From NCBI RefSeq assembly GCF_903969135.1, contig NZ_LR824569.1:4733001-4797000 (forward strand): a stretch of DNA of 64,000 bases. Reading direction: 5' to 3'. This DNA comes from Chryseobacterium sp. JV274 (GTDB lineage: Bacteria; Bacteroidota; Bacteroidia; Flavobacteriales; Weeksellaceae). Positions 63,466 through 64,000 of the stretch are shown here, piece by piece. Below the pieces are notes generated by a model. That model had not been told where the DNA came from, did no database searches, and saw only the letters and a list, made by a program, of their open reading frames with translations. The translations under genes were made by a program, and so were the position numbers. Positions within the stretch are counted from its first letter, which is position 1. Each line of letters begins with the position of its first letter.

Positions 63466-64000
63466 ATGAAAGTTTTAGCAAACGACGGCCTGGATCAATC
63501 TGGAATAGATGCATTGACAGAAAAAGGCTTTGAGGTGATCACTACAAAAGTTTCACAGGAATTTTTAGTAGATTATATTAACGAGCACAAAATCCGAACT
63601 CTATTGGTGAGAAGTGCTACGCAGGTAAGAAAAGATATTATTGACGGATGCCCATCTATAGACATTATTGGCAGAGGTGGAGTAGGTATGGATAATATTG
63701 ATGTAGACTATGCAAGAGAAAAAGGAATCCACGTGATCAATACTCCTTCAGCTTCTTCGGAATCAGTGGCTGAACTTGTTTTTGCCCATTTATTTTCCGG
63801 CGCAAGATTTCTTCAGGATTCCAACAGAAAAATGCCTTTGGTAGGAGATACTGAATTTGGAAGTCTTAAAAAAGCATATGCTGCCGGTATCGAACTGAGA
63901 GGAAAGACAATTGGTATTGTTGGGATGGGAAGAATTGGCCAGGAAGTAGCCAGGATTGCTTTAGGACTCGGGATGAGAGTGGTTGCAGCTGATAATAATG
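63466..64000 (+). CDS. serA: D-3-phosphoglycerate dehydrogenase, N-terminal part (cut by window end)
   Basis: The frame starts at ATG 63466 and runs off the window at residue 178. MKVLANDGLDQSGIDALTEKG opens the substrate domain, IIGRGGVGMDNIDVDYA and VINTPSASSESVAELVFAH follow, and the NAD-binding motif GIVGMGRIGQEVA begins the Rossmann domain. It matches 2-hydroxyacid dehydrogenases, best SerA, the first step of serine synthesis. Confidence 0.88.
   Translation, partial: MKVLANDGLDQSGIDALTEKGFEVITTKVSQEFLVDYINEHKIRTLLVRSATQVRKDIIDGCPSIDIIGRGGVGMDNIDVDYAREKGIHVINTPSASSESVAELVFAHLFSGARFLQDSNRKMPLVGDTEFGSLKKAYAAGIELRGKTIGIVGMGRIGQEVARIALGLGMRVVAADNN

Overview
The window is AT-rich chromosomal DNA from a member of the Bacteroidota, most likely Chryseobacterium or a close relative in the Weeksellaceae. 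The evidence is a secreted protein-glutaminase nearly identical in layout to the Chryseobacterium proteolyticum enzyme, a PorT-type secretion protein, a GLPGLI-family protein, promoters of the TTG-N18-20-TAnnTTTG type, and almost no Shine-Dalgarno sequences. No rRNA, tRNA, CRISPR array, prophage or insertion sequence was seen. Both ends cut genes: a TonB-dependent receptor at the left and serA at the right.

Layout. 1-6915: a heme-uptake locus (receptor, HmuY, ABC transporter HmuTUV, a methyltransferase, a HemS-type heme-handling protein, then ChaN). 7164-8272: an exported peptide-deformylase-like protein and an unknown gene. 8443-9967: a peroxide-stress operon (nitroreductase, OhrR, Ohr) with an OhrR-like operator over its promoter. 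10228-12349: an SDR enzyme, protein-glutaminase, and a small lipoprotein resembling that enzyme's pro-domain. 12723-21503: a tryptophan operon behind a leader peptide and attenuator (trpL-E-G-D-C-F-two extra genes-B-A), with lipB last. 21589-24677: small envelope proteins, a cytochrome c and RlmF. 24909-31678: lysS, a ClbS/DfsB protein, cytochrome bd oxidase and gyrB. 31761-38208: membrane and transglutaminase-like proteins, a DUF3298 lipoprotein, a lipid kinase and a possible small RNA. 38403-46055: DctA-type symporter, gamma-glutamyltransferase, SDR-type threonine dehydrogenase, a NodB-like protein, a phosphoesterase and a KAS III enzyme. 46157-50774: menG, porT, a coiled-coil/ZapA pair, 6S RNA and RNase Y. 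50848-58976: MFS transporter, a GG-leader peptide, YeiH with a LysR regulator, a fluoride-riboswitch-controlled CLC transporter, GLPGLI protein, TIM-barrel isomerase, thioesterase and ArsC-like protein. 59143-64000: a second GG-leader peptide, Crp/Fnr regulator, DoxX-like protein, gcvT, idi, a HAD protein and serA.

The most notable signals are: (1) a stand-alone lipoprotein resembling the protein-glutaminase propeptide, encoded just downstream of the enzyme; (2) intergenic arrays with a strict 7-bp period in several sequence variants, most of them lying against stop codons, with one inside the trpF reading frame and one beside the fluoride-transporter promoter; (3) RNA control by a trp attenuator, a fluoride riboswitch, 6S RNA and a candidate new small RNA; (4) two orphan Cys-rich double-glycine peptides; (5) an exported deformylase homologue with Asp in place of the metal-ligand Cys. 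Housekeeping operons and ordinary metabolic genes make up the rest.
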